Of a DNA stretch of 64,000 nt, positions 1-10,600 are shown in pieces. This DNA comes from Entoloma clypeatum (Eukaryota; Basidiomycota; Agaricomycetes; Agaricales; Entolomataceae): the NCBI GenBank assembly GCA_963565915.1, contig OY751493.1, positions 682,001 through 746,000 on the forward strand, in the 5' to 3' direction. Under the pieces are notes generated by a model. That model was not told the DNA's origin and ran no database searches. It saw nothing but the letters and a program-made list of their open reading frames with translations. A program made the position numbers and the translations under genes. How positions within the stretch are numbered: position 1 is the first letter of the stretch; each line of letters starts with the position of its first letter.

Positions 1-288
1 ACAGGTCTGACACGCCTCCCCCCGGACCTCCGAGTCCTCCGCTCCACTCTCCGCCCTCTGTTTCCCCGCCTTCTTTGCCCTCTTCCTCTCCGCCTCTGCC
101 TCCGCCTTCGCCTCTGCCTTCTTCTTTGCCTCTGCCTCCCTCGCCCTCCTCTCGGCCTCGGCCTTCTTTCTTGCCTCCACCTCCTCCTTCTCCTTGCATA
201 TCTGTGCCAGACGGCGCAGGAGCTCCTCTTCGGAGTCGTCGAGGTTGGCGCTGGAGCGCGCGGGTTGTGTGTTTGAGTCTTGGGGCAT
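1..288 (-). CDS. Partial accessory ORF of a gypsy element: coiled-coil protein with Cys motif, runs off the window
   Basis: An open frame starts at the ATG at 288-286 and runs uninterrupted for 96 codons to the window edge. After a short acidic start (MPQDSN..., then DDSEEELLRRL) it becomes a Lys/Glu/Ala-rich heptad-like helix of about 60 residues, then reaches a Cys-x-x-Cys (EACQTC) at the edge. The broken gene at 4681-7580 has the same order: charged coiled coil, then C-x-x-C-L. Both lie just inside an LTR and antisense to the element's own coding direction. I recognise the architecture as one common beside mushroom retrotransposons, but I know no function for it. The function and the full length are unknown because the C-terminal part is outside the window. 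Confidence 0.6.
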   Translation of the reverse strand, partial: MPQDSNTQPARSSANLDDSEEELLRRLAQICKEKEEVEARKKAEAERRAREAEAKKKAEAKAEAEAERKRAKKAGKQRAESGAEDSEVRGEACQTC

Positions 289-395
289 GTTGGTGGTAAC
301 TGGAAGAAAACCCTTGGGCCGCTCATCTCCATTAAATAACCGAGACCACATGACCTTGTTTATTTTCTCGCGGTCTTCCATGGGTGTCAGACCTA

Positions 396-407
396 AGAGG
401 GGAATAC
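396..407 (+). other. Polypurine tract before the LTR
   Basis: The purine-rich stretch AAGAGGGGAATAC ends exactly where the LTR TGTTATATCC begins. This is the expected position of the plus-strand primer of a gypsy element whose body lies to the left, outside the window. Confidence 0.55.
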
Positions 408-1120
408 TGTTATATCCGTCTCCGAACCTCCGATCCACTCCGATCGTCCTCCGACATTCCGGACATCTGTTACCTCCGCATCTCCGCACATTGCCATCAT
501 GCATTTCATATTCATAACTCCATGCCTTTATGCATTTCATATTCATATTCCCGTTTACTTATGCATGGCCTTTTCCGCATGGTCCGTTGACCGACATCTC
601 CGATGTTCGTTACAGTCGCTGGCAACTTACGCCACAACTCCGGACCTACTCCGACCATCTCCGTAAAGTAATCTCATTTAGGTATTTAAGCTCGTACCAT
701 ACCTGTAGTTCCTCAGTTTGAATATCAACAAAGTTCACTCCTCTACTCCCCGTTCATGCCAGAGATCCTCGCTGTGGTACAATACGCCGACGACATCGTC
801 ATCTACTGCTCTTCCTCCATCGTTACCCTTCGATGAGCTCAGTACTGTGTCCGAGTCACAACTCCGATGTCGTCCGACCATTTCCACGTCAACGTGTCTC
901 TCACCGAGATCTTTCTGAGGACCTCTGCACCTCCGACCTCTCCTCCGACCTCCTGAAATTGGGACACCTTATCCAACAAACGGCGGCGCAACACATACAT
1001 TGAAGCCACGTCCCTCCCCTTCGTCGTTCCTCCGCATTTCCGGAGTTCCGCTCCGGTCTCAGTCCTACGTCCGACCTCCGACGGACTCCGACAAAGCTCC
1101 GACGTTTCACCTACTTAACA
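408..1120 (+). repeat. LTR (3' end) of a gypsy-type retrotransposon
   Basis: The 713-bp segment begins TGTTATATCC and ends CTACTTAACA, so its tips form the inverted repeat TGTTA/TAACA expected of an LTR. A polypurine tract abuts its left side. It is rich in 'tccgac/ctccg' triplet-like repeats, as are the LTRs near 4387 and 12647. A TATA-like box (TATTTAAG, about 682-689) lies inside it and could be the promoter. The 5 bases on each side do not match, as expected if the partner LTR and the other target duplication lie outside the window. Confidence 0.6.
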
Positions 1121-1971
1121 AGTTAGATACATGAGCCATGTATGGTAGAGAGTCTGGGCAGCAAATTGATGTATCAAATCACATTGTAAATTATGATAAA
1201 CAGTGCATCATGAGTTACCTCAAACACAAAAAACATCATTTCCTCACTTTCTCCTTTCCACAACCCCTTTAAACTACATGTAGTAAATATATACTATTGC
1301 AACATTGTATGTAAACCTATTCAGACCATGCAAATAAAATTCAAGGACTTAATAAGGTGAATATAAGCAAAATAGGTCAAAAATTTGACCAGAAAATTTT
1401 ACTTCAGCTTTGGATTCTCCCCATTCAGGGGATCTCACAGCACATTTGTTTCAAAAGGTTGGTGGATTAATCATGGAGATATAACACTTTTACTGAAACA
1501 TGCACATTTGATTATTTCTATCTTATCTAGACATCTTAAAATTATTCAAGGTGTTTCAGAAGGTCAATATATAGGTATTTATGAGTTCTATGACTTAAAA
1601 CCCTTATTAGACCATGAGGAAGGTGCCGCGCGCACCCACTCGATGCATTCTGCGCATTGTTTACTATTATTTGGTGCAGAGCTCTGCATCGCTATATCAT
1701 AAGATCTGTGGCGAAATTTCACAAAATAGATACATAGTCAGTGACCCATAATGCTCTAATACTTAATTGATATAGTGAATAAGCTTTTGCTGCCCCTGTG
1801 TAAGACATGTAGGCAGATGTGCGATGTTTTTTTAAGTGTGTTTATATTTAGTTGACACATTTGATGCGCGCCTGATGCGCGTCCAAACAAGGGCAGGCTA
1901 TTTGCCCTTATTTGCTTTGGCTGCTTTCTGGGCCAAACAAACCCTTTGCCCAGTTCGACATCTGACTTTCA
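1121..1971. other. AT-rich stretch without recognisable gene
   Basis: No ORF here shows codon structure or a recognisable domain on either strand. The sequence is AT-rich and unlike the GC-richer LTR to its left. It may be host intergenic DNA or a decayed element. Confidence 0.4.
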
Positions 1972-2440
1972 TGCCCACTCTTGCCCAACGGCCCTTTCTG
2001 GCACCCAACGGCCTCGACTCATGCCCAATGGCCCCCTCTAGCACCCAACGGCCCCCTCTAGCGCCCAATGTCGTCCTTTCGTGCCCAACAGCTTTCTTTC
2101 ACACCCAACGGCATCCTTTCACCCCCAACGGCGTCCACTCATGCCCAACAGCCTCCACCCACGCCCAACGGCCTCCACTCACATCCAACGGCCCCCTGTC
2201 GCGCCCCACGGCGTCGACTCACCCCCAATGCCGCTCCACACACCCAACGGCGTCGACTCGCACCTAACGGCCCCTCCTCTGCCCAACGGTGTCCATTCAC
2301 GCCCAATGGTGTCCATGCACCCAACGGCCCCCTCTCAATGGCCTTGTCGACTCACGCCCAATGGCCTCCCTTCGCGCCCAACGGTGTCCCGTGCCCAACT
2401 GCCACGATGCATCCCCCTTTATCGCCCAACGGCCGACAGC
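1972..2440. repeat. 20-bp minisatellite, about 22 degenerate units
   Basis: The core CCCAACGGC recurs about every 20 bp with a pyrimidine-rich remainder, for example 'ctcctttcacc' or 'gtccactcatg'. Some units are 17-19 bp and one or two are longer. Because 20 is not a multiple of 3, ORFs read through it in all frames; those ORFs are artefacts of the repeat. Confidence 0.85.
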
Positions 2441-2468
2441 CACGTAAATACATGTAGACACCTTGTAC

Positions 2469-2667
2469 TAGTACCCAAAAAGACCGGTTTAGACCGGTTT
2501 CAACCAGTCTTTTACCGGTCTTCAACAAAAAATTTTTTGGTTGAGACCGAAGACCGGGCCCTTCCCATTTTAGCATAGACTGAGACTGCAGTCTCAGTCT
2601 ATTTCGGTTCATTTTCGGTTCAGTCTGGTCTGGTTCCAGTCCTATTGGACTGAACCTTGAAACACTA
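2469..2667. mobile_element. Remnant of a hAT-like MITE inserted at the broken end of the Copia gene
   Basis: The right end, GACTGAACCTTGAAACACTA, is a variant of the terminal inverted repeat of the element at 15894-16431 (GACTGAACCCTTGAACACTA). The interior has the same 'gactgg/gaccgg/cagtct' repetitive style. The left end TAGTACCC is only a weak match and the 8 bases on either side do not form a target duplication, so the copy is diverged or its flank was rearranged. Copia coding sequence stops here. Confidence 0.55.
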
Positions 2668-4381
2668 TGTGATCCTGAGACTGAGTGTCACTTTTGATGT
2701 CTCCAGACTCTGAAATTGTGCCATAAGTGTATCGTTCATCAAAATCTGCCCATTCACTGATAACAACCTTCTTTGTTTTAGGATTATAGAACTTCCACCC
2801 CTTGTAACCATCAGGATAACCAATGAAGATACACTTTTGCATGTGTGACCCCAGCTTTTCCCATTTATCCTTTTGAATATGAACATATGCCACACACCCC
2901 CAGACCCTAAAATGCCCAACATTAGGTTTTTTCTTATGCCACAAGTGATATGGAGTTGTTCCCAAAACAGCTGAAGTAGGACAACAATTCCACACTTTGA
3001 CAAAAGCAGCCAAACAGTCACCCCAGAACTGTTTTGGCAGTCCAGACTGAGCAAGCATTGCCGTGATCCGTTCATCCAAAGTCCTGTTTGCACGCTCTGC
3101 AACACCATTCTGTTGTGGGCGATTTCTGACTGTGTACTGCTGCACAATGCCACATTTATCCAGATATCCAATGAACTCCTTTGAAATGTATTCACCACCT
3201 TTGTCACATCTGAAACCCATTATCTTCTTTCCAGTTGCATTCTCAGCATAAGCTTTGAATGTTTTAAATGCACTAAATGAGTCACTCTTCTTTTTCAGTG
3301 GTACAACCATCTTGAAGTGTGAGTAATCATCTATAAATGTGATCCAATAGTTGAAGCCTCCATTAGATGTGATCCCAACATGATGTAAGTCAGAGTGAAT
3401 CATTTCCAAAAACTCTGTGGCTCTAGTTTCACTTGAAACAAATGGATTTGCATGCATTTTCCCAGCCAAACATGGTTCACAAACAGGATCAGGCTTTGCT
3501 GCAGAGTCAAAGACAATGCCATCCACCAAGTTTTCCTTCACCAGCATTTTGATATCACCATAGTTGTGATGACAAAGCCGTTTATGCCACAAAGACAGAT
3601 CAAGAGGCAGAGTTGACAACAGATGTGCATGTTCAGATGAGCTCAAAGTTGTACCATTCAAATAACCAACATTGTAATCATTAATTGTAGCAGTAAACAA
3701 AACAGTACCACAATGAAATTCATGGTATCATAGGAAATATCAACATCAAATTGTTTTCTTCTAGTCAAATATAACACAGCAAGAAGATTATTCTGTAAGC
3801 CAGGTACATGTAACACTCTAGATAATTCAACTTGTCTACTTTTTATTCCGTTTATAATGGGACAGAACACAATACTACCAACGCCTTCTGAATAAATGAT
3901 TCTGTTGTCTGCCAATCGAATAGCAACTCTATAAGAGGTATAATCCTTTATCCAATGGCGATGTGGTGTCATATGAGAAGTGGCCCCTGTGTCTGTATTC
4001 CAATCAAAAACATTAGAAGAAGTTGAATGAGCATTAAAGTACAATGCACTTGCATTTCCAGCAGATTCTGTTACAACATCTGCTTTCTCCTCTGCTTTCT
4101 TGGCTTGGCTGCCCCCATTTCCATTGCCTCTTGGTCCATGGTTTTTTCTTTTATTTTTGATTTCAGGACATTCATTCTTCCAATGACCATCCTTCTTGCA
4201 GTAGTTGCAAGATCCCTTTTTCACAAATGTACTTGTGTGATATGCTTTTGCCCTGTTGACCTGCTCCACCCTCCTTTGATGATTAAGCTCTTCACTGCAG
4301 AATGCTTGTAGGATTTTATCCTTGTCCAGATAATCCAATAGAAGAAGCGAGGTTGAGAAGTGCAAATATTCTTCAGGCAAT
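2668..4381 (-). pseudogene. Copia (Ty1) retrotransposon gag-pol, 3' portion: zinc knuckle, protease, GAG-pre-integrase, integrase
   Basis: Reading leftward, the frame shows the end of a gag helical domain, a zinc knuckle CNYCKKDGHWKNEC, the aspartic protease motif DTGA (WNTDTGATSHM), a GAG-pre-integrase HxxLxH...CxxC region and the integrase core (HSDLH, FIDDYSHF, RCDKGGEY, QQNGVAERANRTL). A single frameshift near 3690 divides protease from integrase. The reverse transcriptase and RNase H that should follow are missing; the sequence ends at the hAT-like remnant at 2667. The 5' part of gag lies 8.8 kb away at 13195-13671, separated by the chromovirus insertion. The element is dead. Confidence 0.85.
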
Positions 4382-4386
4382 GCCTG

Positions 4387-4671
4387 TGTCACGTAGTGTT
4401 TTTCTCAACGTCGGAAAATGTCGGACGAGTCGGAGCGGAGTAGCGGAGGAGCGGATGCGATAAGTGCGACGTTGGCAGAAAGGACCTGGCTTCAACTTGT
4501 GCGTTGCGCCCCACTCTTTGACATGGTCCTCGATTTTGGATTGGCGGATGTCAGATGAGCGGATGAGCGGATGAACGGAGGTGATGGAGAGAATGCTCAA
4601 AAGCAAGTAGAGACGGATGCGAATGAGGTGTAACGTATGATATTTGAACTGCGGTTCTACAACAGGTTTGT
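4387..4671 (-). repeat. Truncated LTR (left, 3' side) of the chromovirus
   Basis: This segment aligns without gaps to 12647-12931, with about 13 differences in 285 bp, nearly all C-T or G-A transitions. The match stops abruptly after AACAGGTTTG. The 258-bp outer part of the right-hand LTR (12932-13189) has no counterpart here, so the U3 part of this LTR is missing or replaced. Confidence 0.8.
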
Positions 4672-5485
4672 ATATCCGTTATGTCTGCTGAGAACTCACC
4701 CCTCGCCGCTCTCCGTGCTGAAAGGGAGCGCCAGAAGAAGGTCACCAAAGAGTTGGAGAGGAAGCTGCAGGAGGCAGAGGAGCACGCGAAGGAAGATGCA
4801 GAGCGTGCGGAGGCGAAAAGGGCGGCGGAAGAGCAGGGACGAGCAGAGAGGAAAGCAGAGAAAGCGAAGGCGAAGGAGCCAGTTGCGGGTGCGGATGCGG
4901 AGGTGAAGAAGGTCCGGCTGCAGGGGGTTTTCAAGGATATGCCTGTGAGTTACGAGCAGGGGAAGGAGGATTGCACCTCCTGCTTGAAAGCGGGGGACTT
5001 GTGTTTTTGGCCATCAGAGTGAGTTTTTTCTATTTCTTTATATGCTTTGTTATTAACTTGTTCTTTAGGAGTGACAATGCTTCGTTGTGCTGGCAGTGCC
5101 AGCGTTTAAAATGAAGCTGCAGAACGGGAGCGGAAGCGGAGTTGGAGGTGAAGCGGAGGATGACCAAGGCGGTGAGGGTCGGAAAGGCTAAGGTGGCAGG
5201 TGGTGCGACGAAGAACGTGAAGGCAGGATCACAGATAGCTGCAGCATCGGAGGAGCCGGAGTTCATGCCGAAGGGGTTTGGTCTGCCAGAGGTGGTCATA
5301 GGCACGGAGGTGGTGAGAGGGCTTAGGAGCATGATAAGGGAGATGCGGCTGATAAAGGCGGAGTTGAAGGAACTGTGGGAGATCAAGGAGCTTTTGACGG
5401 TTATCGAGTGGAGGGAGGATTTGGAGGCTTCGGAGGAGGGATCCGACGAGGATGAGGATGCGGAAGAGTATGATGGGGTATTGGA

Positions 5486-7095
5486 ACTCAGTCCGAGGAC
5501 TCACGCCCAAACACAAATACACCCTATACCGATTGTGTATTCTACCGATCGCTCTATATGGGGCCAATCTATGGAACTTCGATGGTGCCTGTAATAAGGG
5601 CGTCATCAAGTCTATCTCCAGAGTGCAGAGGTGCGCAGCCCTATGGATCCTGGGAGCCTTCCGTACCACCCCCACAGGGGCGGTCGAATCTCTTGCTGGC
5701 CTGCCTCCGGTGCATCTGCACCTAAAGAAGCTCTCCTGCAGAAACCGCGTCCATATGCACTCTCTTGCACCATGGCACATGACTGTCATGGTCTGCGATG
5801 AGGAAGATCCCTCAAAATGACCATGGTACTCCCCGGAATTTATGTATAATCTTAAACCCCCCCTCGTCGATATCTGGGCATACCGTGCAAACGTGACTGT
5901 CCCCCTATCACCCTTTAATAATTACAACGAGCCAGGAAAACACGTCCTCAACCGATTCCCTGACCGCATCATCCACGACATCACTCTTATCCGCGGCAAA
6001 ACCGCTAAGGAGCATGCCGAAGCCGGGAAGTTATGTCTCGTCACCCTTAACAAGGTGTTCGATGCCAACATCTGCTCTAACAAATCCGCCGTCATTGTCA
6101 CCGACGCGGCCATTCCCTCCCTCATGTCGGGCCATCAAGCTGTTGCAGCTTGGGAAACCTGGCACATGGGGTACTCCATCAACAAAGACTGGGCAGCTGG
6201 TGGCCTCGCAGTCTCTGACAACACTGAAACCTTAGCAATAGGACACGGGTTCTCCAACCTGGTCACTCTGCTAGGGGGCCTCTCCCAACTGGAAGAAATC
6301 CACATCTTCACCGACTCTGTTAATGCCATCCGGCGTGCCACAGACCCAGACCTCCACTCCTCGCAGGCAACTGCGCTCGCTATCATCAGCAACCTGGTCC
6401 CTTGGTTTGAGGAACCAGGTCTGAAATCCAAGGTCTTCTTTCACCATGTCCCTGATTGCTCGGACCATGGCTTCGAACCCCATTGTGCAGTGCACGACTT
6501 CGCCTCCTCGATACATATCGAGTGTGGCGAGTCGGCCTCCAGATCCCTCGATTTCAATACGAAACAATTCACGGATGACATGTTAGGCGACTGGAACAAC
6601 CTGTATCAGTCCCCCAAGTATGTCGTCCATCATTACCAGTTCCCGAGATCATGCGTCAGATGCCAAGACCACGCTCGGGCCAAAAGAATGAAACCGTCCC
6701 ACCTCAAGGGCAGCACATGGCTTAAGGATGTGGGTCACTCCCAATCCCTCATGGCTCAAATGGTTCGCGGCCTCACCAGTCACGCCCCAATTGGCCACTA
6801 TAGACATAGGTTCAGTATTGGTGACAAGACTGAACAATGCGACTGTGGATTGGGGTCCGCCGAGGACTTTGCCCATGTACTCTACAAATGTCTGCACCAT
6901 CCCACCAGGCCCCCAGACATGCCCACCTTCTCAAGGAACACTCCCATGTGGGACAACTTCGGGAAATTCATTATGGATAACCCAGGGGCTTTTGCCTTTA
7001 GGGATCGTCCAACGCCCAACACAACCGTTGGCGGTAGTCGCGTGGTAGCGCGCTGGGTACAAAGGGGTGCAGCCCCCTCTGGCAAGCAAATGTGA
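5486..7095 (+). pseudogene. LINE pol fragment: reverse transcriptase C-terminus and RNase H
   Basis: The first part (HKYTLYRLCILPIALYGANLW, then SISRVQRCAALWILGAF...) is the thumb and connection region that ends fungal LINE reverse transcriptases. After one in-frame TGA (5818-5820) the same frame continues as an RNase H domain with acidic motifs VTDAA, ETLAIGHG and IFTDSVNAI. A Cys/His-rich end (CDCGLGSAEDFAHVLYKC) follows, and the frame stops at 7095. The missing 5' end and the stop make it non-functional. Confidence 0.8.
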
Positions 7096-7421
7096 TCGAA
7101 GGATAAGAACTGCACAGGCGCTTCTTTGGTGGGTAGGGTGCAGACACCCCCCAGCGCCGCTAACGGCCAACCTCACAAGGTTGGAGTGCTCTTGTATCGC
7201 ACGGCCAAATATTCGGGTGCGCATACTAACATGTTTGTTTATAACAGACTCCCCGTCCTGGCGCGAGGACTTATCAGCTCGACGGAGCTTTGCGCCGCTT
7301 GTTCTTCTTGCATACGTAGATCCTTGGATCGATGTAGTTTACTCTATGTCAAGCGGACTGTACCCCTAGTATACCGCTATATAAATTGTTGACCAAAAAA
7401 AAAAAAAAAAAAAAAAAAAAA
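5486..7421 (+). mobile_element. 5'-truncated LINE (non-LTR retrotransposon) with poly(A) tail
   Basis: A 28-A tract (7394-7421) closes the insert. The 14-bp sequence GATGGGGTATTGGA before it (5472-5485) recurs after it (7422-7435) with a single G-to-A change. This is a classic target-primed target-site duplication. The body begins inside the reverse transcriptase C-terminal region, so the copy is heavily 5'-truncated. It sits inside the antisense accessory gene of the chromovirus. Confidence 0.9.
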
Positions 7422-7622
7422 GATAGGGTATTGGAGGAGTTGGCAAAGGAGGTAGAAGAAGAAGAAGAAAAAGAAGAAGAAACGAAGAAGCAGAAGCAGA
7501 TGGAGGAAGCGGAAGAGGAATCCGGATCGGAGTGGAACGAGGAGACGGAGGGGGTATCTAACAAAAAACAGCGAAAGTAGTTTTTTTGTTAGTATAAAAT
7601 ATTAATAGATTTTCTTTTCTTG

Positions 7623-10600
7623 TTACAAGCGCGATAAGGGGCCTGGCTTAGTTCGTTGAGCGGAGTGGAAGTCCGCTACCGTATCCGCTGCGTGTTCAAG
7701 CTCGGATGCGGGTAACCAAGAAAACTCTTCACTGGTGTCTTCCTAACCTAACCAGCGGACGAGGTAAAGGAGTTTGCATCGTCGTCTTTTATTGATCTTT
7801 GAGTCGACGATTTCTACAATTTTGTATTCAGTTTCTCCTTCAATCTCGAGCGGAGGCGGAGGCGGAGGAGATTGTATCCGATTTGGAATCTCGTTAGGAG
7901 TTGCTGGTTTCAGCATGGATATGTGGAAGACGGGGTGTATAGCACTCATAGTGTCGGGTAGACGGAGTGTAAAGGAGTGCATGCTGGGTTGGGCTATGAT
8001 TTCAAATGGGCCAGTATATTTGTTGGATAACTTTTGGGTGGGTCGTGTGGTGCGGAAGAACTTGGCTTTAACAAAGACTTCTTGTCCAACGCAGAGCGGA
8101 GGAGGCGGAGAACGTCGGACGTCCACAGGGCCTTGATAATGTTGTTGTGCCTCTGCGACAGCAGTCTTTAGTTCTTGATGTAATTCATCTAAGTCGACAA
8201 TGTATTGTTGAGCTTTATTGGATGCTAGATCACATTCCGGATGGAGTGTAATGTTGGGATGATAACCTTTGTTGGCGAAGAATGGTGATACACCAGTAGT
8301 GGCACTCGGAGTGTTGTTGTAAGCGAACTCTGCAAGCAGAAGCAAAGCAGACCAGTTGTCTTGCTGGTAGTTGCAGAAAATGCGGAGGTATTGTTCGAGT
8401 GTCTGGTTGGTGCGTTCGGTTTGACCATCGCCTTCAGGGTGATATCCAGAAGTGAAGTGAAGTCTCATGTCGAGGGCTTTTGCAAGAGAGCGGAAAAAGC
8501 GGGAGATGAATTCAGGTCCGCAATCGGATGTGACATTTTGCGGAACTCCGTGCTTGGAAAAGACATGAAGCACGAAAAGGTTTGCTAGGTCTTCGGATGT
8601 GCAATTAATGGTGGTAGGAATGAAGATGCCTTGTTTAGTGAGGCGGTCTACAATGACCAGAATCGCATCGGAGCCAGCAGATGTCGGAAGGGGTTCAATG
8701 AAATCCATGGAAATAGAATGCCAGGGACGTTCAGGAATAGGGAGTTGTTTAAGCAGACTGTAGGGTTTATGACATTGGGGTTTGGTGCACATACAAGTGG
8801 TACATGACTTGCAATACTTTTTCACGAAGTCGCGCATTCCAGGCCAAGTGTATTCTTGTTAAATAAGACTAATAGTCTTGTTTTGACCAGGGTGTCCAGC
8901 GAGGATATGGTCGTGCTTATTGCGGAGGATGCGGAGACGGAGGTCGGATGAGTCGGGAACGTAGATACATCCATTGTGGAGTAGATAACCTGCTTCATTC
9001 ACGATCCAGCGTGGATTAGGATTGTTGAGGAAAGAGGTGTAAATGGGATTGGTCGGAAGAGCGGAGAGGATGTCGGAGTGGAGCTGATCCATATCCATGA
9101 TGATTGTGGCACGGAGGACAGGCATATATAACTCTGTTGCGCGAAGTGAAGTGGTGAGCTGTTCTTGTGTGAAGATGGGTTTGAAGTTGCTTGGGTTGAC
9201 GGACGAATAGTCGCTATTTCCCTCTTTAGGGTAGATGTCCCATTGTCTACTTAAAAGATCGGGCTTCGTACCTAAACGGCCAGGGTGGAAGCTGATGACA
9301 AGATTGAACTGGCAGAGGTATTCAGACCAACAAGCTTGTCAACATGATAAAATCTTGGTAGTAGAAAAGTACTCAAGATTTTTGTGGTCCATTACGACAT
9401 CGATTGGAGAAGCGGAGCCTTCAAGGTAGTGACACCAAACCTTGAATGCATTGTGGATCACTAATAGTTCTTTGTCGTGGGTGTCATAGTTTAACTCGGG
9501 AGGTGTAAAGCTGCAGGAGTGGAAAGCAACTGGATGGATTTCATCGTCGGAGGTGTGGATGGAGAGGATCACACCCAAAGTGTAGTCGGAGGCATCGGTT
9601 TCGACGATAATAGGGCTGTCGGGAATCCAATGTGTAAGAACAGGTGCTGTGGTAAAGGCTTTCTTCAAAGTTTTGAAAGATTTGCGAGCGGAGTCAGAGA
9701 AATGCCATTGTGTGTTTTTGCAGGTGAGTCGAGTGAGCGGAACAGTGATTTCGGAGTAGTAAGGAATGAATCGTCGATAAAAATTGGCAAAACCTAAGAA
9801 AGATTGAATATCTTTGACCTTCCTTGGTTCAGGCCAATCTTGAATAATTTTGACTTTCTTATCCGACATGCGGAGGCCGGTCGGAGAGAGGATAAAGCCA
9901 AGGTATTCAACAGTGTCCATAGAAAACTCGCATTTGTCTGTGCGCGCGTATAAACCATGTTGTCAGAGGCATCGGAGGACTTCGCGGACATGCTTCCGAT
10001 GCTTGGAGGGAGAGTCGGAGTAGATGAGGATGTCATCAAGATATATGGTAACATACTTATCAAGCAGGTCGTGGAAGATGTCATTCATGAAGCGTTGGAA
10101 AACGGCTGGGGAGTTGGTGAGTCCAAATGGCATGACAAGCCATTCAAAAGACCCGTAGCATGTGCGGAAGGCGGTTTTCCATTCATCTCCTTCTGCTATG
10201 CGGATGAGGTGATAGGCGTGTCGGAGGTCGAGGGCCGTATAAACACTGGCTTTTCCAGCGGTCTGGAGAAGGTCGGATATGAGCGGAAGCGGATATTGGT
10301 CCTTCTTTGAGATTTTGTTAAGACCACGGAAATCGACACAAAGACGAAGGGAGCCATCCTTTTTACGAACAAAAAGGATGGGAGCACCGTGCAGAGAGGA
10401 AGAGGGTCGGATGAATCCAATGGTGAGGTGTTCGTCAATGAATTCATGGAGGGCATTGAGTTCGGTTTGTGAAAGGGAGTAGATCGGACCGAATGGAGGA
10501 GCGGAGCCCTCTTCAAGTTCGATCTTGAGGTCGTAGGTATGGTGTGGTGGAAGAGTGTCTGCTTTTCCTTTACTGAAGATGTCAGCATAGTCATGGTATT

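Larger units (their letters stand above)
4681..7580 (+). pseudogene. Accessory gene of the chromovirus: coiled coil, Cys motif and acidic tail, broken by a stop and a LINE
   Basis: The ATG at 4681 opens a charged helix of about 75 residues, then a Cys cluster (EDCTSCLKAGDLCFWPSE). A likely intron (GT at about 5021, TTCTTTAG ending about 5068) follows, and exon 2 supplies CWQCQRLK before an in-frame TGA at 5111. The same frame then continues as a basic stretch (VKRRMTKAVRVGKAK) and an acidic region to 5485, where a LINE is inserted. It resumes at 7422 (VLEELAKEVEEEEEKEEE...) and ends at the TAG at 7578-7580. The basic centre and acidic tail suggest a nucleic-acid or chromatin contact, but this is inference. 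It is antisense to pol, starts 10 bp from the LTR, and resembles the partial gene at 1-288. Confidence 0.65.

Noticed and set aside
408..1125. Solo LTR with its own target duplication
   Set aside because: Flanking pentamers AATAC and AGTTA differ, and a polypurine tract and accessory ORF sit to the left, so it is better read as the end of a larger element.
1836..2578. Overlapping ORFs of 130-165 residues rich in Pro/Thr/Asn
   Set aside because: They are read-through of the 20-bp minisatellite in several frames; no start context, domain or codon signal.
2469..2667. Exact 8-bp target duplication for the hAT-like remnant
   Set aside because: CCTTGTAC and the bases after 2667 do not match; only the terminal repeat similarity is supported.
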